64,000 nt of DNA from Bog-473 sp963701955 (GTDB taxonomy: Bacteria > Actinomycetota > Acidimicrobiia > Acidimicrobiales > RAAP-2), in NCBI GenBank assembly GCA_963701955.1, contig OY969694.1, positions 1,364,001-1,428,000 of the forward strand. The letters are read 5' to 3'. This document shows positions 8,913 to 17,594 of this stretch, piece after piece. The notes under the pieces were generated by a model. The model did not search any database. It had not been told where the DNA came from and was given only the letters and a program-made list of their open reading frames with translations. The translations under genes and the position numbers were made by a program. Position 1 is the stretch's first letter. The number at the start of each line of letters is the position of its first letter.

Positions 8913-10328
8913 TCACCGCGGCATGTCGGAGAAGCCGCGCAGCAGGGTCCCGAGCCGGCGGAGGTCACTGATCGCATCGAGGTTGTCGAGCAACTCGTAG
9001 AGCTCCTCGGCGTCGCAGTCGGGGAGGACTCGGCTGGTGAGCTCGAAGAATTTCTCCTTCACGTCTGCGCCGCTCACCACCGGCCGGCCCGAGCCGTCGT
9101 AGGGGAACGTCGAGGACTCCGACACCACCTCACCGTCGGACAGCTCGACGGTGATCCGCACCGGGTTGAGCACGGCGTCGGGCCCGGTCGTGAGGTCGTC
9201 ATCGGCTCCGACCTCGATCCGGTGGATCAGCGGATCCCATGCCCGCGCCGCCAGCGCGTCCGGTGAATAGGAGTCGAAGTCGATGTCTCCGGCCAGCAGG
9301 ACGTTCGCCACGATGTAGGGAATGCTGTGATCGGCCGTCTCGCGCGTGGTCGGGTTCCACTTCTGCGCCTCGTCACCCGCCCCGCCACCGACGTACCACC
9401 AGGTGTCACGGGTGGTCCCCACCGAGATGCGACGGATCTGCGCGACGGCCCGAACACCGGGGTGCGTCCTGAGGCGGCGCGCCGCATCGATGGCGCTCTG
9501 TGCCAGGAAGCACGCCTGGTAGCGCTTGAGGGTTCCCCGCTCGATCGCCGACACCGCCCTCCCGCGGGCGTCCCGCGTCAGGCCGGCCGCATGACCCAGG
9601 ACATCGAAGAGACCGCCGGCACCGTCGAAGACCTCGGGCGGGCCGGTGAGACCGCACCGGGCCAGACGGGCGGCGAACACGGCCGTCATGCAGGATTGCG
9701 CGGTGGCCGAGCTCCGCCACTCCGAGATGGGGCTCCTCCGGGTGATGCGAAGGGGCGGGCCGGGAACGACCGACAGGGAGATGGCGTTCCCCGCGGCATC
9801 GTGGTCCAGGCCCATGATGGCGGCCATGCCGGCGGCGGCGCCCGCCGAGTAGTACATCCCCACGTCGAAGGGATTCTCGGTGAAGGGCACAGCGTCGGCG
9901 AGGCGCGTGGCCACCTCGTAGGCGACGAAGATCCCGCGGACGACGTCAGCTCCGCTGCCCCCGACGCTCTCGGCCACGGCCAGCTGCGAGGGCATCATGT
10001 CCGACGGATGGCCGGCGGGGCCGAAGTCGTTGAAGTCGAGATACCGATTCGTGGACGCGTTGGCGAAGGCGGCGAACTCGGGCGTGGTACCGGCACTGAT
10101 CCCGTAGGCCGACGCACCGTCCGATCCGGATCGGACGCCGGCGGCCGTCCCGGCGCCGGGGTCGATGGCCCGGCGGATCTTGCGCGCCGTCTCGCTCGAG
10201 AACGCCCCGGCTCCGCACGCCACGGCATCGATCAGGTGTCGCTTGGTGAGCTCGACCGCGGCGGGCGGGACCGAGGCGAGGTCGGTCCCGGTGACGAGTG
10301 CCGCCATCGACTCCAACGTGCCGTCCAT
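8913..10328 (-). CDS. MmgE/PrpD family protein
   Basis: A 471-residue protein that matches the MmgE/PrpD fold along its length: an N-terminal helical domain (AAVELTKRHLIDAVACGAGA), the conserved NRYLDFNDFGPAGHPSD segment, and a C-terminal domain with HSIPYIVANVLLAGDIDFDS. The family contains 2-methylcitrate dehydratase, cis-aconitate decarboxylase and many uncharacterised dehydratases, so the label is structural rather than a reaction. ATG 10328 is clear. It lies between an amidohydrolase and an LLM oxidoreductase on the same strand, probably as one transcript. Confidence 0.8.
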   Translation of the reverse strand: MDGTLESMAALVTGTDLASVPPAAVELTKRHLIDAVACGAGAFSSETARKIRRAIDPGAGTAAGVRSGSDGASAYGISAGTTPEFAAFANASTNRYLDFNDFGPAGHPSDMMPSQLAVAESVGGSGADVVRGIFVAYEVATRLADAVPFTENPFDVGMYYSAGAAAGMAAIMGLDHDAAGNAISLSVVPGPPLRITRRSPISEWRSSATAQSCMTAVFAARLARCGLTGPPEVFDGAGGLFDVLGHAAGLTRDARGRAVSAIERGTLKRYQACFLAQSAIDAARRLRTHPGVRAVAQIRRISVGTTRDTWWYVGGGAGDEAQKWNPTTRETADHSIPYIVANVLLAGDIDFDSYSPDALAARAWDPLIHRIEVGADDDLTTGPDAVLNPVRITVELSDGEVVSESSTFPYDGSGRPVVSGADVKEKFFELTSRVLPDCDAEELYELLDNLDAISDLRRLGTLLRGFSDMPR

Positions 10329-10348
10329 CGAATCCGCCCGAGCCGGCC

Positions 10349-11407
10349 TCAAGAACCGGTGTCCGGGACCGGCATGGCCAACTCGAGCTTGTAGAGCTCC
10401 TTGGCGTTGTCCCAGACCAGGCGTTGCACGATCGCGTCGGGAAGATCCCCGAGGCGGTCGGCCACGACCTCCTGGGACTTTGGCCATGTGGAATTCCCGT
10501 GGGGGTAGTCGCTCGACCACATGATGCTGCTTCCGCCGAAGCGGGTGGCCACGTAGGCCGCGTCCGGGTCGCGGAAGAACGTGGCTGCGACCTGGTCGCG
10601 GAAGATCTCCGATGGCAGGCGTTCGAGCTGCACGGGGCTGTTGTGGCGCTGCCCCCGCTGGTAGTAATAGTCGAGCTGGTCGATGAAGAAGGGGAGCCAG
10701 CCGACCTCGTTCTCGACCAACACGAGGCGCAGGGCTCGGTGGCGGTCGAGCACCCCCGAGAGGATCAGCTCGACGAGGGCATTCGTCACCGCCAGCAGCT
10801 TCTGGTTGACGTTCCATTTGTAGATCTGGTCCCCGGTGCTGACCGGATCGGGGTGCTCGAGCATCTCCTTGCTGTAGTCGAAGCCCGAGTGGATGTGCAG
10901 GCTGACCGGAAGCCCGAGGTCGCTACATGCGTCCCAGAAGGCCTCGTAGTGGCTGCCGTTGAACGGCAGATGTGGCGGGGGTGACATCCACACCTCCACG
11001 CCGCGTAGGCCGTTGTCGTGACACCACTGCGCCTCTGCGACGGCAACGTCAATGTCGTAGGTGGCAATCTGGCCGACCCCGGCCAACCGTTCGGGGGCGA
11101 CGGCACAGTACTCGGTGAGCCACTCGTTGTAGCGGCGGAAACAGGCCGCCTGGTGCACCGCGTCCTCGACGGAGAACAGCTTCAAGGCCAGCGAGGGGTA
11201 GAGCACCTCGGCCGACACGGCGTCGACGTCCATCTCGTCGGTGCGCGCCTTGGGATCCGAGCCGCCGGGGCGTTCGCCGAAGCTCCGCTGCAGGTTGCCC
11301 CACCATTCCAGCGGGATCAGGCCGTCCCACACCTCGAGCGGCTCAATCACATGGGAGTCGGCGGAAATTATCGGACGGACCAACGTGGACACCGAGGACA
11401 CCCCCAC
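10349..11407 (-). CDS. Amidohydrolase-2 family protein
   Basis: A 352-residue TIM-barrel metal-dependent hydrolase/decarboxylase. It opens with IISADSHVIEPLEVWD and has the C-terminal MWSSDYPHGNSTWP strand with the conserved Asp and His; the central VSLHIHSGFDYS supplies another metal His. This pattern is typical of the large actinobacterial amidohydrolase group linked to degradation clusters. The start is uncertain: GTG 11407 has GAGG nine bases upstream inside the end of the preceding gene; GTG 11401 and 11392 are alternatives. The substrate is unknown. Confidence 0.8.
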   Translation of the reverse strand: MGVSSVSTLVRPIISADSHVIEPLEVWDGLIPLEWWGNLQRSFGERPGGSDPKARTDEMDVDAVSAEVLYPSLALKLFSVEDAVHQAACFRRYNEWLTEYCAVAPERLAGVGQIATYDIDVAVAEAQWCHDNGLRGVEVWMSPPPHLPFNGSHYEAFWDACSDLGLPVSLHIHSGFDYSKEMLEHPDPVSTGDQIYKWNVNQKLLAVTNALVELILSGVLDRHRALRLVLVENEVGWLPFFIDQLDYYYQRGQRHNSPVQLERLPSEIFRDQVAATFFRDPDAAYVATRFGGSSIMWSSDYPHGNSTWPKSQEVVADRLGDLPDAIVQRLVWDNAKELYKLELAMPVPDTGS

Positions 11408-11418
11408 TCGTCTCTGCC

Positions 11419-13101
11419 TCAATTGTCGACTCTAGGACTTCGACCCGACCCGGCGAGGACGACACCGGGGCCCTCGTCGACCGGCTGGCCGTCGCGGCGG
11501 ACGGGCCGCCCGTTCACCCAGACGTGCTCAATGCCCGTACTCGGCGCGACCAGACGATCCGCTCCGGTCGGGAGGTCGTACAGCCGCTCGAGCGGGAGAT
11601 CGCCCACCCGCTCGGGGTCGAACGCCACGAGATCGGCCTGACATCCCTGCCTCACGGTCCCCCGGTCCGCCAGCTTCAAGAACTCGGCCGGTTGGCCGGT
11701 CAGACGCCACACGGCGAATTCGAGGTCGAGCACGCCGCGCTCGCGCACCCAATAGCCCAGCAGGTGGGTGGGGAACCGGGCGTCGAAGGTCCGATCGACG
11801 TGTGCGCCGGCATCGGACAGCCCGAAGATCGTCCGGCGGTCGCGCAACAGCGGGATGAGCTCCTCCTCGTCCCCGTTGGCGTAGACGAACATGATCCGGT
11901 TGCGCATCTGGTCCTCGACGGTCAGGTCGAGGAGCGCCGTCAACGTGTCGGTCCCCCGTTCCGCCCCGATCGCGGCCAGGGTCCGTCCGATCAACGTCTC
12001 GTTGACCACCGATTCGGCCAGCGTCGCACGCTCCAGCGCACGGGCGCCCATCTCGGTGAGAGTGCGCTGCGCCTCATGGCGCCACTCGGCCGACCCGTAG
12101 CGCGACAGCAGCTCGTGTCGGTCGAGGCCGACCAGGGAACGAAACGCCTCACCGAGGAACGTGAAGTCCCCGGGCGTGGCCAAGGTGGCCTGGGCGACGT
12201 GAGGAACGCAGATCACCTGCGGACGCAGGCACCCGTCGATCGAATCCACCAGGGCGAGGATCTCGTGTTGTCGCTCCACGGACACCACCCCGGTCATCAG
12301 TGGTGTCGGAGACACGCGGAGCTCCGTCTCCTCGGTCAGCCGGGCCATGTCCTCAAAGGTCAGGTCTGGTCCCACGATCGCCTCGAGCATGGTGCCCCCG
12401 GCCGCCGCGGCGGCCCTCGCCAGCTCGAAGACTTCGACGGGGTCGCCGACCATGCTGGGCACCCGTCGGCCGTCGGCGTCCCGGTGGCTGGGGCTGCGCG
12501 AGGTCGAGAACCCGATGGCGCCCGCTCGCACCGCTGCGGTCACCACCGACGCCATGGCCCGACGCTCGTCGTCGGATGCTTCCTCGTCCAGGGCCCGCTC
12601 CCCCATCACGTCGAGGCGGACGGCGCTGTGGCCGATCAACGCGCCCACGTTGGGGCCCAGCGGAAGCCGGCCCAGGGCGGTCAGGTACTCGGGGAAGGTC
12701 TCGAAGTTCCACGGGATCCCCGCCCGCAGCACGTCCGGCGACATTCCCTCCACGGCCTGGAGGATGCGGATCAGCCGCTCGCGGTGAGATGGCTTGGCCG
12801 GTGCGATCGTGAAGCCACAGTTCCCGGTGACGACCGTGGTGACCCCGTGCTGGGTCGACGAGGTGAGCGCGGGATCCCAGAACACCTGGGCGTCATAGTG
12901 CGTGTGCAGGTCGATGAACCCCGGGGCCAGCACCAGGCCCGAGAGGTCGATCTCGGTCACGTCGGGGGCACGGTCGACCCTGCCCACCGACGCGATGGCG
13001 CTGCCGACGACTTCGACGTCGGCACGCCTGGGCGGCGCTCCCGTGCCGTCGACCAGGGTCGCGCCACGCAGCACCACGTGGGAGGGCGTGCTCATCCCCA
13101 C
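11419..13101 (-). CDS. N-acyl-D-amino-acid deacylase / D-aminoacylase-like amidohydrolase
   Basis: A 560-residue amidohydrolase. An N-terminal beta-sandwich strand (VVLRGATLVDGTGAPP) precedes the metal motif APGFIDLHTHYDAQVFWDP; TTVVTGNCGFTIAPAKP and GLSDAGAHVDRTFDARFPTH are hallmarks of the D-aminoacylase branch. These enzymes remove acyl groups from D-amino acids, but many relatives have other amide substrates. GTG 13101 has GAGG six bases upstream; an ATG at 13095 is the alternative. It is the first gene of the minus-strand block and follows a good promoter candidate. Confidence 0.8.
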   Translation of the reverse strand: MGMSTPSHVVLRGATLVDGTGAPPRRADVEVVGSAIASVGRVDRAPDVTEIDLSGLVLAPGFIDLHTHYDAQVFWDPALTSSTQHGVTTVVTGNCGFTIAPAKPSHRERLIRILQAVEGMSPDVLRAGIPWNFETFPEYLTALGRLPLGPNVGALIGHSAVRLDVMGERALDEEASDDERRAMASVVTAAVRAGAIGFSTSRSPSHRDADGRRVPSMVGDPVEVFELARAAAAAGGTMLEAIVGPDLTFEDMARLTEETELRVSPTPLMTGVVSVERQHEILALVDSIDGCLRPQVICVPHVAQATLATPGDFTFLGEAFRSLVGLDRHELLSRYGSAEWRHEAQRTLTEMGARALERATLAESVVNETLIGRTLAAIGAERGTDTLTALLDLTVEDQMRNRIMFVYANGDEEELIPLLRDRRTIFGLSDAGAHVDRTFDARFPTHLLGYWVRERGVLDLEFAVWRLTGQPAEFLKLADRGTVRQGCQADLVAFDPERVGDLPLERLYDLPTGADRLVAPSTGIEHVWVNGRPVRRDGQPVDEGPGVVLAGSGRSPRVDN

Positions 13102-13242
13102 TGCCCGCCTCGGCGCGTCGCGTGTCGGGACAGAGTCAGGACCACGACGGCGCGGTGACGTGGCCGCTCCTTCCGCTCCACCCCAGCGTGCTCATTCCCC
13201 CCGTCCCCCTCGGTGGACTCCACGAAGAAGCGTCCCCCTCGA

Positions 13243-13271
13243 AATATCGAGACTTGTGACGGAACTGTCAA
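13243..13271 (-). promoter_or_regulatory. Candidate sigma-70-like promoter of the deacylase operon
   Basis: On the minus strand TTGACA (13271-13266) is followed after 17 bases by GATATT (13248-13243), or after 18 by ATATTT. It is an AT-rich patch in a GC-rich gap, about 140 bases before the deacylase start, with the same geometry as the candidate at 7859-7887. Assigned by eye. Confidence 0.45.
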
Positions 13272-13301
13272 GTGGGGAGCTGATCGCCCGACTCCGATCG
13301 C

Positions 13302-13718
13302 CTAAAGGTCAAGTGTCGAGTGTTGGTTGCGGATGGCGTCGTCCACCACCTCCACCCACAGGCGGGGCGTCCAACGGCTGACCTCTGGACTCGCCGACAT
13401 CTGCAGCTCGATCGGGACAAGCACGGCAGCCTGCATGTCTTCGAGCGAGAACTCCAGGTCGATGAGGTCGAAGACCTCGTAGGCGAGATACGAGCGGGCG
13501 ATACGCCAGCTGCGGGTCACTCTCCGGTTCCGGTACGGCCGGGCCACCGTCTCGGTGATCAGAGCCTCGCTGCCGTGCGCCAGCAGGTTCGTCCAGGCCC
13601 AGACGGGGACCACGACGCCGCGGTCGTCCCAGAACTCCGCCAGCGTGCCGTTGAGGAACGCCTCGCACTCCTGACCGACGACACTGCTGCCGATCGCCTC
13701 GCGCTCCCGCTTGTGCAT
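13302..13718 (-). CDS. Hypothetical protein
   Basis: A 138-residue protein of unknown function, rich in Trp, Glu, Arg and Val, with no signal peptide or membrane segment. ATG 13718 is preceded by GAGGAGAG, a good ribosome binding site, and GC-rich third positions support real coding. Segments such as FWDDRGVVVPVWAWTNLLAHGS and SYLAYEVFDLIDLEFS suggest a compact soluble alpha/beta protein. I do not recognise the family. It stands alone between the deacylase promoter and the VKOR pair. Confidence 0.55.
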   Translation of the reverse strand: MHKREREAIGSSVVGQECEAFLNGTLAEFWDDRGVVVPVWAWTNLLAHGSEALITETVARPYRNRRVTRSWRIARSYLAYEVFDLIDLEFSLEDMQAAVLVPIELQMSASPEVSRWTPRLWVEVVDDAIRNQHSTLDL

Positions 13719-13812
13719 GCCGCTCTCCTCGCCCGCGCACCGTCTCAGGCCGCCGCTGAGCCACCGCTCGGCCGCGGCACACGGCCCCAGAACATTGTGA
13801 AGAGCGCGCGAG

Positions 13813-13828
13813 CGGCTCAGTAGAGCCG
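13813..13828 (-). terminator. Short hairpin downstream of the VKOR gene
   Basis: CGGCTC-AGTA-GAGCCG forms a perfect 6-bp stem with a 4-base loop, 33 bases past the VKOR stop. There is no T tract, as is common for actinobacterial hairpin terminators. Confidence 0.35.
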
Positions 13829-13860
13829 AAAGGGCCCCTTCCCCTTCCCGCCCACGGGGG

Positions 13861-14310
13861 TCACGGGGCCACGGGACTCCGGTGGCGGGCCCCTGCGGCG
13901 AGGACGACGCCGAAGAGCGTCACGACGGTCAGGTGCATGGCGGTGCACCACAGGCAGATCGCCCCGATCCCGAACAGCTCCGCGTAGACGAGGTACACGA
14001 CCATGAGGGCTCCGGCGGCAGCCGCCCACACGCGGATGAGCGCGATGGATGCCTTCGCAGAGCGCCAGGCCCACGGGAGGGTCAGCCCCGTCATGGCCAC
14101 GGCCCAGACCAGCCCGAGGAGGGCCAGGGGAACGCCGGCGATCGCCGACCAGGAGCTGGTCGTCACGAGCGCGCAGTTGACGATCCCGGTATCGGGACAC
14201 GCCAGCGTGGACGATCCGGAAAAATGGGCCGCCGTCAGGTACGACGCGATGGCGAGTGCCGCTACCGAGAGAGCTGACGAGGCCACCATGGCCCAGCGCG
14301 GGGCCGTCAC
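13861..14310 (-). CDS. Vitamin K epoxide reductase (VKOR) family membrane protein
   Basis: A 149-residue integral membrane protein with four hydrophobic segments. The redox Cys pattern of bacterial VKOR is present: a loop pair at residues 38 and 46 (ACPDTGIVNC) and the CLWC active-site motif at 119-122 beside the quinone site. The enzyme passes electrons from oxidised-substrate thiols to quinone and so drives disulfide formation outside the membrane, replacing DsbB. GTG 14310 overlaps the stop of the DUF929 gene by 4 bases (GTGA), so the two are coupled and probably act together. Confidence 0.9.
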   Translation of the reverse strand: MTAPRWAMVASSALSVAALAIASYLTAAHFSGSSTLACPDTGIVNCALVTTSSWSAIAGVPLALLGLVWAVAMTGLTLPWAWRSAKASIALIRVWAAAAGALMVVYLVYAELFGIGAICLWCTAMHLTVVTLFGVVLAAGARHRSPVAP

Positions 14311-15299
14311 GCCCCCATCCTCCTGGCGTTCGCCGCCGCCACCGGCGAGCTGGCCACGCTGGACGGCTGTGCTCCCGTGACCGTACTGATGGCTGCCGTG
14401 AGCTCGTTGGCCGTTCCGTCGATGGCCTGGGCCACCGCGCTCGACGGGTCACCGAGCTGAGCGGCGATCTGGCTTCGGGAGAGCCCAGCGAGTACCTGCG
14501 GCGAGAAGCTCGCCCCCGTGACCACATACCTGTTGGCGATGTCGAGGAACGGGATGCTCCCGCCCGGATCCTGGCGCGCCATGAGAGCCTGCTCGTCGGC
14601 GGTCGCAGCCTGCAGCGGCCGGTAGCCGCTTCCCGATCTCTGGTTCGTCGTCTCCTCGACGGATCGGAAGTCGAGGTAAGCACTGGTGTAGGACGAGCCG
14701 TAGAACGACAGTGTCTGCGTGTCGGGGTAGACGTCGGTGCCCGACGAATGAGTGCCCGAGAGCTGCGAGAAGGTCCCGAACCGCGACAGTGCCACGGCGA
14801 TGGCCCAACGCTCGGCGGCGCAGTACGGGCAGTACTCGGCACCGATGTACGTCACCAGCGCCTTGCCGTCCGCACCCCGTGCGACAGCGGCGCCCGCGAC
14901 GCGCACCGGTTGGCTCACTGATGCCGGCGTGCCCACCGCGTCGAGGGTCGACGGGGCCACTGACAGCGCCTTCACCACCGATGACGGGAGCGGCGTCGTC
15001 CCTGATCCGGTGGCGCTGGGTCCCGAGGCGCTGCCGGCGGTTCCCCCGGCCGGTCCAGCGGGGCTGCCGGGGCTGCCCGAGACCTTCACCACGACCATGG
15101 TGGCGACGGCCACGACGACCACGAGGACGGGGACGAGCGCGGCCACCACGCGGTGGCGGGAACGGAACCGACCGACGCGGCCGAGGTGCGTCTGGCGACG
15201 TGGCGGGGTGGTCGGGACCGGGGTGGACGGGACTGTGGACGGGTGCTTCCTCGTTGGGGGCCGCGCCGAGGGCGCCTGCCTCGTGGGTGACTTCGACAT
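14307..15299 (-). CDS. DUF929 family membrane-anchored protein with CPYC thiol motif
   Basis: A 330-residue protein with a basic Pro/Thr-rich N-terminus, one membrane anchor at about 55-75 (VVAALVPVLVVVVAVATMVVV), a Gly/Ser-rich linker and an extracytoplasmic domain carrying YIGAEYCPYCAAERWA. That CxxC motif and the following sequence match DUF929. ATG 15299 has AGGAG nine bases upstream. Because it is translationally coupled to a VKOR homologue, I infer that it is the thiol-oxidase partner (DsbA-like role) of VKOR; the family itself is not biochemically defined as far as I know. Confidence 0.8.
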   Translation of the reverse strand: MSKSPTRQAPSARPPTRKHPSTVPSTPVPTTPPRRQTHLGRVGRFRSRHRVVAALVPVLVVVVAVATMVVVKVSGSPGSPAGPAGGTAGSASGPSATGSGTTPLPSSVVKALSVAPSTLDAVGTPASVSQPVRVAGAAVARGADGKALVTYIGAEYCPYCAAERWAIAVALSRFGTFSQLSGTHSSGTDVYPDTQTLSFYGSSYTSAYLDFRSVEETTNQRSGSGYRPLQAATADEQALMARQDPGGSIPFLDIANRYVVTGASFSPQVLAGLSRSQIAAQLGDPSSAVAQAIDGTANELTAAISTVTGAQPSSVASSPVAAANARRMGA

Positions 15300-15448
15300 A
15301 TGACGGTTCTCCTGAATGGCTCGTGGCGTGACGCCCGGGCGGCCGTTGGGCCCGCTCCGGACTCCACTCGAGGTCGCCGGCCGGCACCTGACGTGCACAC
15401 CGGGACCGAGGGGTCACCCCTGGCCGTTGACGGCAGGGTGACGCGACT

Positions 15449-15497
15449 CTCCCGCCGGGTCGGCGGGAGCCGAGGGGTGCCGAGAGCGGCCCCTCGG
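15449..15497 (-). terminator. Tandem hairpins between hypothetical membrane gene and DUF929 gene
   Basis: Two perfect stem-loops stand side by side: CCGAGGGG/CCCCTCGG (15470-15477 and 15490-15497, 12-base loop) and CTCCCGCC/GGCGGGAG (15449-15456 and 15462-15469, 5-base loop). They begin 2 bases after the stop of the minus-strand gene at 15499, as expected for a double intrinsic terminator without a T tract. Confidence 0.6.
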
Positions 15498-15498
15498 G

Positions 15499-15849
15499 CT
15501 AGGAGAACTGAGGCGGGTGGTCGAGCGGGTCGGGTGAGCCCGCCGGGAGCGCGACGAGCCGCTCCCGGCGGTGCCGGAAAGCGGAGAGTGCGGCCCCGAC
15601 CGCGACGGCCCCGGCCAGCATCACGACCATCGCGCCCGATGGCGACGGGGACGTGGGCGTCGGGCTGCCCTTGCCGCAGGTGGCGTCGACGCAATGGATC
15701 GGCTCGGAGGCCAGCGTCTGCCCGGCTTCGAGCACACGCGCCGGGGAACTCTCAATGCCCCGCACCAGGGCGTGGGGCATGAGCCCGCCGAGCACGGCGG
15801 CGGCGACGATCGCCACCGGTCCGATATGCCGACGCCGACGCAGACCCAT
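15499..15849 (-). CDS. Small membrane protein of unknown function
   Basis: A 116-residue protein with an N-terminal hydrophobic segment (HIGPVAIVAAAVLGGLMP), a short extracytoplasmic region holding two Cys (HCVDATCGKG) and a Thr/Ser/Pro linker, and a C-terminal transmembrane segment (AMVVMLAGAVAVGAAL) followed by a basic tail. ATG 15849 has TGAGGA just upstream. The two Cys and proximity to the VKOR/DUF929 pair make a thiol-redox client plausible, but I do not recognise the family. Confidence 0.55.
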   Translation of the reverse strand: MGLRRRRHIGPVAIVAAAVLGGLMPHALVRGIESSPARVLEAGQTLASEPIHCVDATCGKGSPTPTSPSPSGAMVVMLAGAVAVGAALSAFRHRRERLVALPAGSPDPLDHPPQFS

Positions 15850-15860
15850 GGTCCTCAGGT

Positions 15861-15892
15861 TAAGAGGCGTCCATAAGCACCGGCTAAGAGGT
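15861..15892 (-). promoter_or_regulatory. CTTA direct repeats upstream of the 15849 gene
   Basis: Read on the minus strand, three CTTA elements are spaced 11 and 13 bases apart, and CCTCTTA occurs twice (complement of 15861-15867 and 15885-15891). Spacing near one helical turn is what OmpR-type response regulators bind. It ends 12 bases before the start codon. Speculative. Confidence 0.25.
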
Positions 15893-15928
15893 CCCCGGGC
15901 ACCCGTCCTCCCGGCCGCCGCATGCGGC

Positions 15929-16066
15929 TCAACTCGGCGTCCGGGATCGACGATGCCCGTCGTCGACCCGAACCCTCACCGGTGCCGCCACGTTCCGGCG
16001 TCTCCGGATCAGGGAGGCCACTGCGGCGGCCACGGTCACGCCGAAAAGGGTTGCTATCTCCGCCAT
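15929..16066 (-). CDS. Possible 45-residue single-pass membrane peptide
   Basis: A short frame opens at ATG 16066 with GGAG eight bases upstream. It reads MAEIATLFGVTVAAAVASLI followed by a four-Arg stop-transfer stretch and a basic, Arg-rich tail. A hydrophobic helix followed by Arg fits an inner-membrane microprotein. It otherwise lies in a gap of 350 bases. Support rests on the ribosome binding site and composition only. Confidence 0.35.
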   Translation of the reverse strand: MAEIATLFGVTVAAAVASLIRRRRNVAAPVRVRVDDGHRRSRTPS

Positions 16067-16198
16067 GGCGCCATCTCCAAGGGACTCGTCTCCGATGACC
16101 CCAGTGTCGGGCTGTCGGGGCTGCTACGGCCAGGGGCAAAGGTCCCTTGAGGCGGACCTTGTGTCGACGTCACGCGGGTCCGACCGGCCCGCCCTCGT

Positions 16199-17509
16199 TC
16201 ACGCGGCTCGGGTGGTGGGACCGGCGACCCGGCGGGCCCAAGACGCGATGAGCTGCAAGACGCCCAGATACGCCGCCAGCACCAGCAGGATCACCAGGAG
16301 GCTCCAACCCGTCAGGTTCCCCCCGAAGACCACGAAGAGCGCGGCCACGACCACGCCCACGACACGCAGTCCCTTGATGTGCTCGAGAATCCACCCACCC
16401 GAGCGCCGCATCCCCTCCGAGCCGGCGGCTGCACGGTCGGCACCGGCTCCGAGCGACCGGGCCTGGGTCCCCACCCACCGCCCTCCGCGAGCGGTCGTTG
16501 AGCGGATCCACACCGCGTAGCGGGCCGGCCCGGCCACCCACGCACCCAGAGCGACGAGTACCGAAATGAGGAGGGTCCAGCGCAGATCGGTCTTCAAGAA
16601 ACGCAGCATCGTGTCCCACACCGCGGACGCCACGTCACGGTTGATGTGCCCCGAGGCCTGATTGAGAAATGTGATGCGACCGAGGGACAGCCCCGCCAGC
16701 AATAGCAGCGCCATCAACGCCACACCCACCCCGAGCCTGAGCAACGTCTTGCGTCGCTCGATGGCCACGACGATGGCGAGGATCGCGACGGCCAGCGCGA
16801 ACGCCGGGATGGCCCACTTCAGCTTGACGACAAGGTTGAACCATCCCGAGAATTTCGAGACCTGGTCCTTGGACACGATGGTGAGGCCGAGGGAGTCTCC
16901 GGTGCCGAGGATCGGCTTGAGCGGGTTGAACAGCGTTACTCCCCGTGCGTTTGCCTTCGCGATGATGTCGTTCAGCGCAGGCGTCACGTTGAGGACGATC
17001 TGACCACCCTTCTCAATGCGTTTGGTGAGTTTCGACTGCTTGCCCGTGAGGATGTCGATCACCGCAGCGTGGGTGTGGGTGTTCAGCTGATCCCAGAGCC
17101 GGCCGAACTTCGGACTCTCGAAGACCTTGAGCGCGAGGTTGTACACGTACTGGTGCACCTCGCTGACGACGGGGGCCACAATCGGCTTTGCCGCCGGAGG
17201 CAAGGCCTCGGTGACCTTGTTCTGCACGATGTGCGTCGAGAAGAGGGCGTCGGTCGCCTTGGTCGCCAGGTGATCCACGATCACCTGGTTCCGCGCCAGA
17301 GGAGCCATCGTCTCTACGTAGTGGTTCGTGTCGGTCACGGTGCGGATCGCCCACACCGAGATCACCGAAACCGGAATGAGCAACGACGCCAGGACCAGAA
17401 GGATCCAGGCGCTGATGCGACGGGTCCGCGGAGCGCGGTGCTTCGGGGGCGCTCCGGATGCTCCATCGCGGGGCCCCGGCACCTGGCCGGGGGGGTCGGT
17501 GGCACTCAT
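16199..17509 (-). CDS. Multi-pass membrane protein of unknown function
   Basis: A 436-residue protein with a Pro-rich cytoplasmic N-terminus, a transmembrane segment at about 33-55 (ISAWILLVLASLLIPVSVIS), a long extracytoplasmic domain starting TVTDTNHYVETMAPLARN, then three more membrane segments near 225-345 and a pair near the C-terminus. The region after the first helix resembles an actinobacterial membrane protein group of unknown function. ATG 17509 is preceded by GGAGGGACGAG. It is divergent from the small membrane gene at 17595. No enzyme motif is visible. Confidence 0.65.
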   Translation of the reverse strand: MSATDPPGQVPGPRDGASGAPPKHRAPRTRRISAWILLVLASLLIPVSVISVWAIRTVTDTNHYVETMAPLARNQVIVDHLATKATDALFSTHIVQNKVTEALPPAAKPIVAPVVSEVHQYVYNLALKVFESPKFGRLWDQLNTHTHAAVIDILTGKQSKLTKRIEKGGQIVLNVTPALNDIIAKANARGVTLFNPLKPILGTGDSLGLTIVSKDQVSKFSGWFNLVVKLKWAIPAFALAVAILAIVVAIERRKTLLRLGVGVALMALLLLAGLSLGRITFLNQASGHINRDVASAVWDTMLRFLKTDLRWTLLISVLVALGAWVAGPARYAVWIRSTTARGGRWVGTQARSLGAGADRAAAGSEGMRRSGGWILEHIKGLRVVGVVVAALFVVFGGNLTGWSLLVILLVLAAYLGVLQLIASWARRVAGPTTRAA

Positions 17510-17594
17510 CTCGTCCCTCCCACAGCCCCAATGCCTAGCCCCAAAGAGCACCGATGCGCACGGATGCTTCAAAGGGTGTAGCAAATTGGACGAG

